Source: an uncultured Eubacterium sp.
GTDB taxonomy: Bacteria; Bacillota; Clostridia; Lachnospirales; Lachnospiraceae
Reading direction: 5' to 3'
NCBI GenBank assembly: GCA_910585745.1
Contig: CAJUFM010000005.1
Span: forward strand, 1 to 64,000
DNA length: 64,000 bases
Shown: one piece after another, positions 52,685 to 61,445 of the stretch
Layout of the letters: every line of letters begins with the position of its first letter
How positions within the stretch are numbered: position 1 is the stretch's first letter
The notes under the pieces: model-generated
Told to the model about the DNA's origin: nothing
The model's database searches: none
What the model saw: the letters and a program-made list of their open reading frames with translations, nothing else
Translations under genes and position numbers: made by a program

Positions 52685-55072
52685 ATGAGACTGAAGAAGT
52701 TATGCGCGGCATTTATGTCAGTTATCATGTCAGTTAACGTCTTTATGGGAGTTCCGCCATTTAATCCAAATAATGAATATGAGCTCAGCACAGTGAGCGA
52801 AATGATGGAAACTTACACTATGAAGGCGGAAACGCAGCCACTGGCGACAACTGCGTCGACAGGCAGCATGCGCCGTCCTCTCTCACCGGAGCAGCCCATG
52901 TGGATCGTCCATATCGATTCATGGAATTATGCAGATCCGGCGAAGATCATAGATCTGATCCCTGAGGATATACTGCCTTACGTTGTTTTCAATATTTCCC
53001 TGTCTATTAACTGGGATGGTGATAATAAAAAATGGCTTATGGTAAAGGATGGATATGAAACTGCCAAATCCTGGATAAGAACCTGTGCCGAAAAGGGTGT
53101 ATGGACAATGATACAGCCCTCCAGCGGTGGCCAGAGCCACTTCCCGGATTATGAAGCAACGGATGATCTGGAAAATACGATCTATGCTGAGTTTTTCAGG
53201 GATTATCCAAACTTTATCGGATATAATTACTGTGAACAATTCTGGGGATATAATGACCCGGATGATCCTTATATTGATCCGGATCATTTCCATAATCCGA
53301 ATTTCCCGGATGCAAAATGGGTTACCTGTGTAGAGCGTTACCGCCATTTTGCGGCATTGCTTAAGCTCTGTAACAAATACGGCGGATTTCTTGATATCAG
53401 CTGGTGTGCCAATGAATGGAGTGCAGGTATCAATCCCATTGCTATGCTCAAAAAAGTGCCTGAATGGGAAGCCGCCTGCCGCCAGTACTCACAGAACTAT
53501 ATTCTAGAAGAAAAATTTACCCAGCTAAGTTATATTTCTGATGTGGAGAGTACCGTATACGGTGCCTATCTCTCTGGATACTGTGGGAATTTTGGGATGC
53601 GGTATGATGATTCCGGCTGGTCCGATTCTACATGGGATGGTACGGGGGATAAACCACCAAAAGAGCAGTACCGGGTGGCTACCGCACTGCCGCTGCATAT
53701 AGAGCGAATGGCGATGAACGGCATGACGGTGATCGATGGTCCAGAACTTGTCTGGGCAGATGACTTTAAAGAACTCTGGCCTTCTACTGACAGCGAGGGC
53801 TACAAAGTCCGTGGCTGGGATATGTACGACCAGTTCCAGAACGATATGCTGGATATGTTCCGAAAGGTTCTTGACGGCACGATCCGCATCCCATCCCGCA
53901 AGGAAGCCATTGACCGTACAAAGGTAGCTGTGATCCAAGACGTAAATTCAGGCAACAATGATGCGAAGTACAGTTCCTATCCTACTTTATTTGAGGGACT
54001 TTACCGTATGACTGATGACGGTAACCTGAAGAATAACCATAATCCTTTTAAGTGTACCGGACGTTATCCTACGATCCCAACCATGTTGCAACCTATAGAT
54101 GACCTGGGAAAAGCAATGCAGGTTCAGATCAACCAGTCTGCTATTGCTACACGGTGGCCAACGATAGAAGCCAAACAAAATGAATTTAATAATCTTTTCC
54201 CAATCGAATACTGGGGTAACATTTATGGCGGGCGAAATGAAAACACATGGCTTACCTACAATCCTTATAAAGATGGGACACCAGCCGGCGGATACTTTAT
54301 ACCAAAGTACAATACCTGTAAGCAGGTTGAGGTATCCTATTCCCAGTACACCACAGGGGTTATAAAAGAATATTCAGATCATTTTGACTTTTATCTAAAT
54401 AACTATGATGAAGAAGCTCCCTCAACTTTAAAGCCAAATACCATCAAGATCTATGGAGCCACTTCCAAACCTTCTTACACCTGCAAGAACAGAGGTGTCC
54501 GCCAGAAGAGAACAGAAGTGACAGAGAACTGGAGTAATGGCGTTTACACACTGACGATCAAAGAAAATGGACCTGTTGACATCCGGATCAACTGCTCAGG
54601 AAACGAGACCGGCCGTCTTACATCTTACAAGACAGCGGCTCTGGTGGAACCTGAGTTCCCAGAAGCTTACGACGGTCCACGTCAGTATGAGGCCGAATTC
54701 TTTGACCAGAAGAATGTGGAAGAAAATGTTACAAATGCATGCAAAACCGATATTGACAAATGTCAGGGCCAGGGCTTCTTGAAATTTGGCACCAGCGCAA
54801 ATGCGGCAGTGAAAGATACCGTAACCAACAAAACAGCAGGTACGGCCAATATGATCCTTCGCTACTCTGCTATTTCTGATATTAACAATATTGACCTGTA
54901 TGTGAATGGTACTAAGGTCAAGACCCTGTCACTTCCAAAGGGAACTTCTTATAGTGACTGGAAAACCGTTACCACACAGATATCGCTGAATGCGGGCGAC
55001 AATAAGATTGAACTGAAAGCAAATGCAGCACTGCCAAGCAGTCTGTATCTGGACAATTTTGTGATCGAATAG
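52685..55072 (+). CDS. Glycoside hydrolase family 98 (endo-beta-galactosidase type) with C-terminal CBM
   Basis: A 795-residue exported enzyme. The signal peptide is at about 1-23 or longer. The catalytic barrel begins near residue 63 ('RRPLSPEQPMWIVHIDSWNY', 'KIIDLIPEDILPYVVFNISL'). Candidate catalytic acids are Glu184 in 'GYNYCEQFWGY', Asp286 in 'YISDVESTVYGAYLSGY' and Glu354 in 'IDGPELVW'. A GH98 C-terminal beta domain follows (about 400-655), then a CBM6/35-like sandwich (about 672-795, 'YEAEFFDQ', 'LYLDNFVIE'). GH98 enzymes release blood-group A/B trisaccharides or cut related host glycans, so this suggests mucin or blood-group glycan foraging. The assignment is by recognised sequence pattern; linkage specificity is unknown. 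There is no cell-wall anchor. Confidence 0.82.
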   Translation: MRLKKLCAAFMSVIMSVNVFMGVPPFNPNNEYELSTVSEMMETYTMKAETQPLATTASTGSMRRPLSPEQPMWIVHIDSWNYADPAKIIDLIPEDILPYVVFNISLSINWDGDNKKWLMVKDGYETAKSWIRTCAEKGVWTMIQPSSGGQSHFPDYEATDDLENTIYAEFFRDYPNFIGYNYCEQFWGYNDPDDPYIDPDHFHNPNFPDAKWVTCVERYRHFAALLKLCNKYGGFLDISWCANEWSAGINPIAMLKKVPEWEAACRQYSQNYILEEKFTQLSYISDVESTVYGAYLSGYCGNFGMRYDDSGWSDSTWDGTGDKPPKEQYRVATALPLHIERMAMNGMTVIDGPELVWADDFKELWPSTDSEGYKVRGWDMYDQFQNDMLDMFRKVLDGTIRIPSRKEAIDRTKVAVIQDVNSGNNDAKYSSYPTLFEGLYRMTDDGNLKNNHNPFKCTGRYPTIPTMLQPIDDLGKAMQVQINQSAIATRWPTIEAKQNEFNNLFPIEYWGNIYGGRNENTWLTYNPYKDGTPAGGYFIPKYNTCKQVEVSYSQYTTGVIKEYSDHFDFYLNNYDEEAPSTLKPNTIKIYGATSKPSYTCKNRGVRQKRTEVTENWSNGVYTLTIKENGPVDIRINCSGNETGRLTSYKTAALVEPEFPEAYDGPRQYEAEFFDQKNVEENVTNACKTDIDKCQGQGFLKFGTSANAAVKDTVTNKTAGTANMILRYSAISDINNIDLYVNGTKVKTLSLPKGTSYSDWKTVTTQISLNAGDNKIELKANAALPSSLYLDNFVIE

Positions 55073-55089
55073 ACAGTTGACAGCGTAAA

Positions 55090-55143
55090 TAAAAAACCAT
55101 GTTTATAAGATAAGAAAAGTCATCTTACAAACATGGTTTTTTT
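55090..55143. terminator. Bidirectional terminator between GH98 and the PstS-like gene
   Basis: AAAAAACCATGTTT pairs with AAACATGGTTTTTT, with an inner AAGAT/ATCTT pair; A-run and T-run flanks give both convergent genes a terminator. Confidence 0.85.
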
Positions 55144-56119
55144 ATTTCCCATCACCCTGCACGCCTGCATATCCGCTTCCTTCCACGATCTCCTGCCCTT
55201 CTTCTGAAAGCATCCAGTCGATAAGTAACGGAATATTCTCATTTTTATTATCCTTCCGGTACACCGCATAAAAGTTGCTGACCACCGGATAACTACCATT
55301 CTTAACATTCTCTTTATCGGGATAAACGCCATTTAGGGAAAGCATTTTTACACCGCCATCTTCCACAATGCCCTCCACATAAAAACGAAAAGAAAATCCA
55401 ATGGAGCTGCCAAGAAAACTGTTAATTTCCGTTTTCATTGGTATTCCCTCCATAAAAGAAAGCATCGCTGTCTGGCTGCCGCTTCCTTCATTTCTCTGCA
55501 GTGCCCCGATCCGCTTGTCCTCACCCCCCAGTTCAGACCAGTTTTTATATTTACCCGAATAAATTCCCCTCACCTGATCTACAGTCAGACTGTCCACCGG
55601 GTTCTTTGCATTGACAAGAAAAACAAATGCTTCACTGCCGATAGGAACCAGTTCCAGGGATATTCCTTTTTGTTCCGCATAGGCAAGCTGCTCCTTTGAA
55701 GGCTTTGCACAGACCGCTATGTCCACAGTCCCATCTACCACCGCCTGATAAGCACCTCTTGTATTATTCATCTGCAAAGCACTTTCCTTACTAAAATTCT
55801 TTCCGTCAAACTGACAGCTGTCCTCTGGATAGACTGCATTTACAAAAGCAGAAAACACCGGATACAAAGCCGCTGCCCCATCTAACACTGGAAGATCCCC
55901 CGACAACTGCAGGGAAGATCTGCGCTTTACAATCTTTGTTTCATCCACAAAAGGAAGATATGCATCAAGTTCTACGGATTTCGCCTGCATCCCATCACTG
56001 TAATCACTGATACACCTTCTGGTAAAAACCTGGCATACTGCGATATCAAACACCACAAACACAGCCACAAGCGCTGCGATACATAAACTCTGTCCAACTA
56101 TTTTTCTCATCCCTGCCAC
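55142..56119 (-). CDS. PstS-like substrate-binding protein (PBP type 2)
   Basis: A 325-residue protein with an N-terminal membrane anchor or uncleaved signal (about 8-30, lacking a lipobox) and a phosphate-binding-protein-like fold. Features are 'LDGAAALYPVFSAFVNAVYP', 'RGAYQAVVDGTVDIAVCAKP', 'LVPIGSEAFVFLVNAKNPVD' and 'LTVDQVRGIYSGKYKNWSEL' with 'RNEGSGSQTAML'. These are hallmarks of the PstS family, but no pstCAB genes are near. It begins directly at the stop of a 46-residue membrane-protein gene (TAG then GTG), so coupling is likely; the internal ATG at 56110 is an alternative. It may sense or deliver an anion to a separate system. Confidence 0.85.
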   Translation of the reverse strand: MAGMRKIVGQSLCIAALVAVFVVFDIAVCQVFTRRCISDYSDGMQAKSVELDAYLPFVDETKIVKRRSSLQLSGDLPVLDGAAALYPVFSAFVNAVYPEDSCQFDGKNFSKESALQMNNTRGAYQAVVDGTVDIAVCAKPSKEQLAYAEQKGISLELVPIGSEAFVFLVNAKNPVDSLTVDQVRGIYSGKYKNWSELGGEDKRIGALQRNEGSGSQTAMLSFMEGIPMKTEINSFLGSSIGFSFRFYVEGIVEDGGVKMLSLNGVYPDKENVKNGSYPVVSNFYAVYRKDNKNENIPLLIDWMLSEEGQEIVEGSGYAGVQGDGK

Positions 56120-56260
56120 CTATTCTCCTTCATTTGAAATAAAGGAGATAATTGAACACTGGCTGCGCAGATAGATCGTATAGCCCACCAGTGCCGCCGA
56201 AGTTATCATCCCTGTCACCAGTATAACTACCATGATCCTACGAAAATATTTATCCTTCAT
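56120..56260 (-). CDS. 46-residue single-span membrane protein coupled to the PstS-like gene
   Basis: ATG 56260 (GAGGAGA just upstream, preceded by a second AAGGAG) encodes 'MKDKYFRRIMVVILVTGMIT' followed by 'SAALVGYTIYLRSQCS' and ends in TAG adjacent to the next start. A basic N-terminus precedes one hydrophobic helix (about residues 9-31), with a short outside tail. The strong ribosome site and head-to-tail contact with the binding-protein gene support it as real. The family is not known; it could anchor or regulate the binding protein. Confidence 0.65.
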   Translation of the reverse strand: MKDKYFRRIMVVILVTGMITSAALVGYTIYLRSQCSIISFISNEGE

Positions 56261-56291
56261 TCTCCTCTAATCTCCTTTTCGAAACAATTCC

Positions 56292-56507
56292 TTACATATG
56301 CTCCATAGCCTGGGAAAACCAGTACATTAACAGACCGACTCCCCCAATAAACACAAAAGCAAGAATGCCAGAAATAATAAGCTGATTCCGGTATCTTCCT
56401 CGTTTCTCCTTCTCACCCTTCGGACATCTCAAAAATAAGACCAGGTCAAAAATGAACCAGATCAGTGACACCAAAGGCAGGCCAAAAATTATGATCAATA
56501 ATTCCAT
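56292..56507 (-). CDS. Small two-span membrane protein
   Basis: A 71-residue protein with TM segments at about 4-25 ('IIIFGLPLVSLIWFIFDLVL') and 45-65 ('LIISGILAFVFIGGVGLLMY'), with a basic loop between. GGAG lies six bases before ATG 56507; the longer frame to 56549 is not supported. It lies 31 bases upstream of the 46-residue gene on the same strand. Function unknown. Confidence 0.6.
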   Translation of the reverse strand: MELLIIIFGLPLVSLIWFIFDLVLFLRCPKGEKEKRGRYRNQLIISGILAFVFIGGVGLLMYWFSQAMEHM

Positions 56508-56548
56508 ATAAATCTCCATTCCGAAGCGCAGCGGAGGAAGTACGAGCA

Positions 56549-56649
56549 AAAAGCAGCGAAGCTGTTTTTGCTCTGTACATCAATACTATTTGTGGCGCTT
56601 CGGCACAAATAGTGGTGTGAAAATAAGCTATCGAGCTTATTTTTCACAC
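56549..56649. repeat. Cluster of three adjacent hairpins
   Basis: Three palindromes in a row: GAGCAAAAAGCAGC-GAA-GCTGTTTTTGCTC (about 56547-56575); ACTATTTGTG-GCGCTTCGG-CACAAATAGT (56585-56613, perfect); GTGTGAAAATAAGCT-ATCG-AGCTTATTTTTCACAC (56615-56649). None has a convincing T-run, so they are REP-like or RNA-processing structures rather than simple terminators. They lie between two small membrane-protein genes. Confidence 0.6.
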
Positions 56650-56672
56650 TAGTTCCTCCTAATCAATGATTT

Positions 56673-57170
56673 TTAAGTTATGTAAGCTAAAAATATAAAC
56701 AATATAAATAACAGTACTGGTTCCGCCACCAGGATCAGATATACCATAACCCATGCCTTTCTCTTCTTCTTCTGACGAATAAAGGACCAGGTCATCATAA
56801 GCTGGACTGCAATAAGATCCAGTAAAAGTATCACAATAATAAATAACTGCATGATCGATGCACCAACATCTATATGCTCCTGAGCTTTCAGCCAGCACTC
56901 ATAGTAATGCCATAGCGCAGCCTGTGAAAGGATCACTAAAATACCATCTAATATAAGCATTTTTTTCATGCTATGAGTAAGCATATAATTCAGCCAGATA
57001 ATTAACAATGTGCTGAATATCGTAAACCAGTTGATATGGAATGAACTAATACCTGCACAAATGTTAAAAACCAACAAAATCCAAAATCCCCCGCTTAGGT
57101 TCTGGCTTATCCTTTTTTCCATGTGTTCCAGCTCCTTCTTCAACATTAAGTATATCGAATTTTCTTCCAT
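56673..57170 (-). CDS. Four-span membrane protein, unknown function
   Basis: A 165-residue protein with a charged N-terminus and hydrophobic segments at about 27-46, 46-66, 72-92 and 105-125, plus a C-terminal span (about 140-163, 'MVYLILVAEPVLLFILFIF'). No motif is recognised; it looks like an integral inner-membrane protein. The ribosome site is weak, so the start is uncertain. It is upstream of the hairpin cluster and of the other small membrane genes on the same strand. Confidence 0.55.
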   Translation of the reverse strand: MEENSIYLMLKKELEHMEKRISQNLSGGFWILLVFNICAGISSFHINWFTIFSTLLIIWLNYMLTHSMKKMLILDGILVILSQAALWHYYECWLKAQEHIDVGASIMQLFIIVILLLDLIAVQLMMTWSFIRQKKKRKAWVMVYLILVAEPVLLFILFIFLAYIT

Positions 57171-57245
57171 TTGGCAAATTTCTTTATTCTATTTATCCTG
57201 TGGTGCTAGCTCGACGGTGCCAATTAGCACCCTGCCACATGAGGG

Positions 57246-57274
57246 TTGTGGAAGACAAAAAACTTTGTTATACT
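57246..57274 (+). promoter_or_regulatory. Promoter of the HAD-like gene
   Basis: TTGTGG (57246-57251), a 17-base spacer and TATACT (57269-57274). The leader contains TAGCCTG..CAGGCTA (57281-57309), and a second palindrome GGTGCTA..TAGCACC lies upstream (57202-57231). Confidence 0.65.
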
Positions 57275-57331
57275 TCTATATAGCCTGGCGAAGCCAAATC
57301 TTCAGGCTAACAAAACAAAAAGGAGATCACC

Positions 57332-57730
57332 ATGAATAAAAAGAAAGAAATACCTGTCTCTCCCCTTGCAAAAACTTGGATCCTGGATCTGGACGGCACC
57401 ATCGTAGTACACAATGGTCCTTATATATATGGTAAAGACCGTTTTTTACCCGGCGCCAGAGAGTTTCTGGAAAATATTCCCGCCCAGGATATGATCATTT
57501 TCCTCACAGCAAGGAACAATTACGAAAAAAACCACACCCTTCGTTTTCTCGAAGAAAATAACGTCCGCTATGACCATATTATTTTCAATGCCGGCCACGG
57601 CGAACGTATTCTTATAAACGATAATAAACCAGATGGTCTTGTAACCGCTATGGCAGTCAATACCACCAGAGACCAGTTTTGTGATATAAATTTTATCACT
57701 GACCACAGTCTCGGGACAATGTATGACTGA
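57332..57730 (+). CDS. HAD-superfamily phosphatase-like protein
   Basis: A 132-residue protein with HAD motif I 'WILDLDGTIV' (about 16-25), motif II 'IIFLTARNNYEK' (about 55-66) and an acidic motif IV-like 'ILINDNKPDG' (about 92-101). It lacks a cap domain, so it is a compact C0-type phosphatase or kinase-like member. AAAGGAG precedes the ATG, with a promoter and leader hairpin upstream. Similar short HAD proteins are found beside polysaccharide or nucleotide genes. The substrate is unknown. Confidence 0.75.
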   Translation: MNKKKEIPVSPLAKTWILDLDGTIVVHNGPYIYGKDRFLPGAREFLENIPAQDMIIFLTARNNYEKNHTLRFLEENNVRYDHIIFNAGHGERILINDNKPDGLVTAMAVNTTRDQFCDINFITDHSLGTMYD

Positions 57731-57748
57731 CACGTAATTTACGGTTTA

Positions 57749-58567
57749 CTAATTTCCGGTACTCTTATAATATTTTACGCTATACCTCCAGAATATATAA
57801 GCTCCCATATACATTACAATTCCCACCAGAGGTGCGATGTACATATAAAGCTCAGGAAATCCCAGCATATCTTTTTTTCGCAGAAGATACTGTGCTGGAA
57901 AATAATTAACAAAGGCAAAGGGAACCAGATAAATCATGATATACTGGATCGCCTTATGGTAAATGCTGATGGGATATCCAGCAAATTTTCTTAAATTCCA
58001 GTATAATACAGACTTAAGTGTGTTAGTACGAATCAGATAAAACTGCAGGGAAGCAAGCAATAAGAATATTGCCCCCTGGATCAAGACACCGCCAATGACT
58101 GCTGCCCCATAGTATAAAACTGTCTGCAGATCCCACATAACCCCTACACTGCCAGCTGAGACCACAAACAGCACGATCCCCAGGCCACCATGGCCAATCG
58201 CTGCAAACCAGTCAGAATTACTGGTAATGATCTGAAACAAAAGTCCCCTTGGGCGAAGCAGAAATCGGTCAAACTTCCCAGAATGAATATACTGAGAGAA
58301 ATCCCGTAATCCAGTAAAAAAAATGATCAATATGCCATAGGTCAGAAAAAGAAGGCTGTATAAAAAAAGCATTTCTTTTTGATTCCATCCATTTAACGAG
58401 TCAAATTTTAACATAGTAAAATAGATCACGATAATTCCAGTGGCCTCCCTGAGAAATACCGCCAGGGATTTCAGCACTGCATCTACCTTATATTGAAACC
58501 ATGCTTTCATAGTCAACCGGGTATACTGCACTGCTGTCTGCCATATATTATATTCCCCCATGATCAC
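57749..58567 (-). CDS. ABC-2 type transporter permease
   Basis: A 272-residue integral membrane protein with six predicted spans (for example about 30-50, 65-90, 120-145, 155-180, 205-225, 240-260). The pattern of the ABC-2 (YadH/PF06182-like) family is seen: 'FTGLRDFSQYIHSGKFDRFL', 'LRPRGLLFQI' and 'YFPAQYLLRK'. It is the last gene of the four-gene transporter block and overlaps its partner permease by four bases. It probably moves a lipid, peptide or drug out of the cell. Confidence 0.87.
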   Translation of the reverse strand: MIMGEYNIWQTAVQYTRLTMKAWFQYKVDAVLKSLAVFLREATGIIVIYFTMLKFDSLNGWNQKEMLFLYSLLFLTYGILIIFFTGLRDFSQYIHSGKFDRFLLRPRGLLFQIITSNSDWFAAIGHGGLGIVLFVVSAGSVGVMWDLQTVLYYGAAVIGGVLIQGAIFLLLASLQFYLIRTNTLKSVLYWNLRKFAGYPISIYHKAIQYIMIYLVPFAFVNYFPAQYLLRKKDMLGFPELYMYIAPLVGIVMYMGAYIFWRYSVKYYKSTGN

Positions 58568-59352
58568 CCTCCTTGAATCACCAGTCTGCGGATACCCCGT
58601 CTCCAGATCAATTCTCCAATCACTGCTAGAACAACGATCCAGCAGCCCTGCCGAATAAAAGATACCAGGATATCTATTCCCGTCTGCTGCCCCAGATATA
58701 TTTTAACTGGTTCAAAATAAATAGAAGAAAATGGAGTAAACTGAATAAATCCCTGCATCCAGTCAGGCATAAACCATAAAGGGATCATTGCCCCAGATAA
58801 CACATTCACAAAGACATTCTTTATGGTCTGCAGACTCCATATATTTATAAGCCAGAAGGAAAGAGACTGGAAAATAAAATTTAATGTCCAAAGCACGAGA
58901 AAACCAAGCAACACACTGATTAAAAAAGCGGCAAATGCTTCTACTGAGTGTGGTTTATTCATCCCCACACTCAAAACTGCCACAATTATTGCTGGAACAA
59001 ACTCAAACAACAGGCAAAAACATATATTTCCTAAATCCGATGCCAGCAGAATTCCCCGAAAGCTTATGGGTTTTAACAGTTCAGTTCCAATACTGCCATT
59101 ATTAATACGATAGGGCAGGTATCCTTCGTCTAGATAAAAGGCACTGCCAAGGCCAATAGACAAAATAAAATTCGTCATAACCATCTCAAATGTAATTCCA
59201 TCAATTTCATTCCGTCCACCATAGAGTGCCTGGTAAATACACCAGAAAATAAATACTTTCAAGCAAGTATCTACGATTCTCATAGAATTATCAAAACGAA
59301 AAGCTGATTTTGCCAAAAAAGCCTGTCTGGTATATGCCAGATACCGTCTCAT
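58564..59352 (-). CDS. ABC-2 type transporter permease
   Basis: A 262-residue membrane protein with about six spans; 'YLDEGYLPYRINNGSIGTELLKPISFRG' is the inner helix-loop typical of this permease family. It pairs with the 57749 permease, and the ATPase gene overlaps its start by four bases, so a heterodimeric pore with the ATPase at 59349 is expected. Confidence 0.87.
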   Translation of the reverse strand: MRRYLAYTRQAFLAKSAFRFDNSMRIVDTCLKVFIFWCIYQALYGGRNEIDGITFEMVMTNFILSIGLGSAFYLDEGYLPYRINNGSIGTELLKPISFRGILLASDLGNICFCLLFEFVPAIIVAVLSVGMNKPHSVEAFAAFLISVLLGFLVLWTLNFIFQSLSFWLINIWSLQTIKNVFVNVLSGAMIPLWFMPDWMQGFIQFTPFSSIYFEPVKIYLGQQTGIDILVSFIRQGCWIVVLAVIGELIWRRGIRRLVIQGG

Positions 59353-60380
59353 GCACTCTCCTCCTCCCCTGCTTTCACCGCCTTCTTTTCCAAAAACTCT
59401 CCCTGATAAATCCGGCGTATAATACTCTCGATCTCTGGTTCTGAAACCTGCAGATCTGCCACCTGATAACGGTTTAAGAGCATAGACATCAGTTCATTAA
59501 TCTGAACTTCTTTATTTTCAAAGGAAAAACGAAATTTTCTTCCATCCAGTTCATCCATCTGCTTAATGAATACATGAGGGATAGGCTCTATCTCGGTCAC
59601 CCATTCAAATTCCACATCAATCTGACGCATAGTGGCAAACTTTTCCCGTATACCATACAGACTGCCATCATATATTTTCTTTCCTTCATCAATAATAATC
59701 AGCTTCTGGCATGTCTTTTCAATATCCTGCATATCATGGGTGGTAAATATCATAGTTATGCCTTCTCTTTGATTTAACTCCTGGATAAAATTCCGGATTG
59801 TCTCCTTCCCAACCACGTCTACGCCGATCGTAGGCTCATCAAAAAAAACAATACGTGGTGCATGCAGAAGTGCAGCCACGATATCCGCCCGCATCCGCTG
59901 CCCCAATGACAGCTGGCGCACCGGCTGTTCCAGAAAACTTCCCATATCCAGCATTTCTGTATAACGGCTTAGCCGTTCTTTGTACTGCTGTTTTGGAATT
60001 TTATAAATATACCTTAAAAGTTCAAAGGTATCCATAGGTGGCAGATCCCACTGAAGCTGGGACTTTTGTCCAAATACGACGCCTATCCTTGCCACATATT
60101 CTTTTCTCTGCCTATATGGAATATAGCCATCCACACTGATTTTTCCTCCATCGGGATGCAGAATCCCCGATAACATTTTGATCGTGGTGGATTTACCCGC
60201 ACCGTTCGGTCCTATAAATCCTACCATCTCCCCCTCATTAATAGTAAAATTCATATCTGACACCGCTCTTCGGTATTCATACCGGGGCCGTACAAGATTC
60301 GCTGCCATGCCTGCCAGCCCTTTACTCCTTTTGTTGATACGAAAGGTTTTATTCACATGTTCCACTTCAATAAAACTCAT
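59349..60380 (-). CDS. ABC transporter ATP-binding protein (ABC-2 exporter type)
   Basis: A 343-residue ATPase with Walker A 'GPNGAGKST' (57-65), Q-loop 'FGQKSQLQWDLP', signature 'LSLGQRMRAD', Walker B 'IVFFDEPT' and H-loop 'FTTHDMQDIEK'. A C-terminal extension (about 255-343) is typical of ABC-2 exporters. The start at 60380 has GAGGG seven bases ahead; the frame reaches to 60431. With the two permeases it forms a complete exporter. It is adjacent to a second, different ATPase gene. Confidence 0.92.
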   Translation of the reverse strand: MSFIEVEHVNKTFRINKRSKGLAGMAANLVRPRYEYRRAVSDMNFTINEGEMVGFIGPNGAGKSTTIKMLSGILHPDGGKISVDGYIPYRQRKEYVARIGVVFGQKSQLQWDLPPMDTFELLRYIYKIPKQQYKERLSRYTEMLDMGSFLEQPVRQLSLGQRMRADIVAALLHAPRIVFFDEPTIGVDVVGKETIRNFIQELNQREGITMIFTTHDMQDIEKTCQKLIIIDEGKKIYDGSLYGIREKFATMRQIDVEFEWVTEIEPIPHVFIKQMDELDGRKFRFSFENKEVQINELMSMLLNRYQVADLQVSEPEIESIIRRIYQGEFLEKKAVKAGEEESA

Positions 60381-60427
60381 TGCCATTCCCTCTTTCCAAT
60401 CCGGCATTCCAGTTCTGCAAATATCTT

Positions 60428-61348
60428 TCATTCTTTCGCAGACAGACCTTCTATCACTTCCTCTAAACTAGTCTGTCTCATGGATATTTCCTCTATATCT
60501 CCTGTCTGCTGCATACCCCTCAGCAACTCTGCCGCCGTAATCTGATTCCGGTTATAATCCAATATTATCTTCCGGTCCTCCCTCACATAACGGACGAAGG
60601 GCAGATCTAAAAAATCCGGCACAGAATGCTGAAAAGTAACTTCCAATTGATTCACAGGTGCTATAAACCGCAGCAGTCTTTCCATGCCACCATAAAATAC
60701 AAGTTTTCCCTGATTCAGCAATAGAATGCGCTGTGACAAATTTACAACCTCCTCCATGTTATGGGAGGAAATCAAGATCGTCCGACCACTTCTCTGCTCC
60801 TCCTGTACAAGCTCAGCAAATATTTGCTTTGCCTCTACATCCATCCCGATACTTGGCTCATCAAATAACAACACTTCAGCAGGAACCAAAAATGCCAGTG
60901 CAGTCTCTGCACGACGCCGGACTCCCAGTGATAACTCTATTAACTTCGTATCATAAAATGGTTCTAACGAATAATCCTGTAACAGCTTTTCTCTTTTTTT
61001 CCTGAACTCTTTATCACTTATCTGATAAGCAGCCTGCATCAGCTCCAATGACTCCCTTAAAGAATGTTCCGTATTTGCATTGGACTGATCGGCCAGAAGA
61101 ATGCTGACCTGCCCAGCCAGACGCTTCCGATGCTTTATGGGATCCAGGGAATTTACCCTAACACGCCCTTCCTCTGCCTGTAAAGCTCCACATATAAGCT
61201 TTAAAAGGGTTGTCTTTCCTGCGCCAGACGGGCCAATGATGCCCACAGTCATTCCTCTGGGTATATGAAAAAGGATTTCCTGCAGCGCCAGGATGGGGCA
61301 CTTATTTTTTCTTTTAAATTTTTTGGATACCGAATCAAATAATATCAT
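60428..61348 (-). CDS. Second ABC transporter ATP-binding protein
   Basis: A 306-residue ATPase with Walker A 'GPSGAGKTT' (39-47), signature 'LSLGVRRRAE' (slightly divergent), Walker B 'VLLFDEPSIG' and H-loop 'ISSHNMEE'. It is different in sequence from the 59349 ATPase. The start is ATG 61348 with GGAG eight bases ahead. It has no permease of its own nearby, so the two ATPases may form a heterodimer on the shared permeases or one may be a regulator. Confidence 0.9.
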   Translation of the reverse strand: MILFDSVSKKFKRKNKCPILALQEILFHIPRGMTVGIIGPSGAGKTTLLKLICGALQAEEGRVRVNSLDPIKHRKRLAGQVSILLADQSNANTEHSLRESLELMQAAYQISDKEFRKKREKLLQDYSLEPFYDTKLIELSLGVRRRAETALAFLVPAEVLLFDEPSIGMDVEAKQIFAELVQEEQRSGRTILISSHNMEEVVNLSQRILLLNQGKLVFYGGMERLLRFIAPVNQLEVTFQHSVPDFLDLPFVRYVREDRKIILDYNRNQITAAELLRGMQQTGDIEEISMRQTSLEEVIEGLSAKE

Positions 61349-61370
61349 CTTTTTCACTCCATATAAAGTC

Positions 61371-61402
61371 TATACCCTTGCAGAATATTCCGCAAGGGTA
61401 TA
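61371..61402. promoter_or_regulatory. 11-bp-arm hairpin upstream of the ABC block
   Basis: TATACCCTTGC (61371-61381) pairs perfectly with GCAAGGGTATA (61392-61402) around a 10-base AT-rich loop. It lies 22 bases before the ATPase start on the minus strand and after the kinase stop. Lacking a T-run, it may be an operator, an attenuator or an RNA-stability element. Confidence 0.5.
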
Positions 61403-61445
61403 GGGATAAACGACATGTCATCAGGGACAAACAGCATAAAAACTC

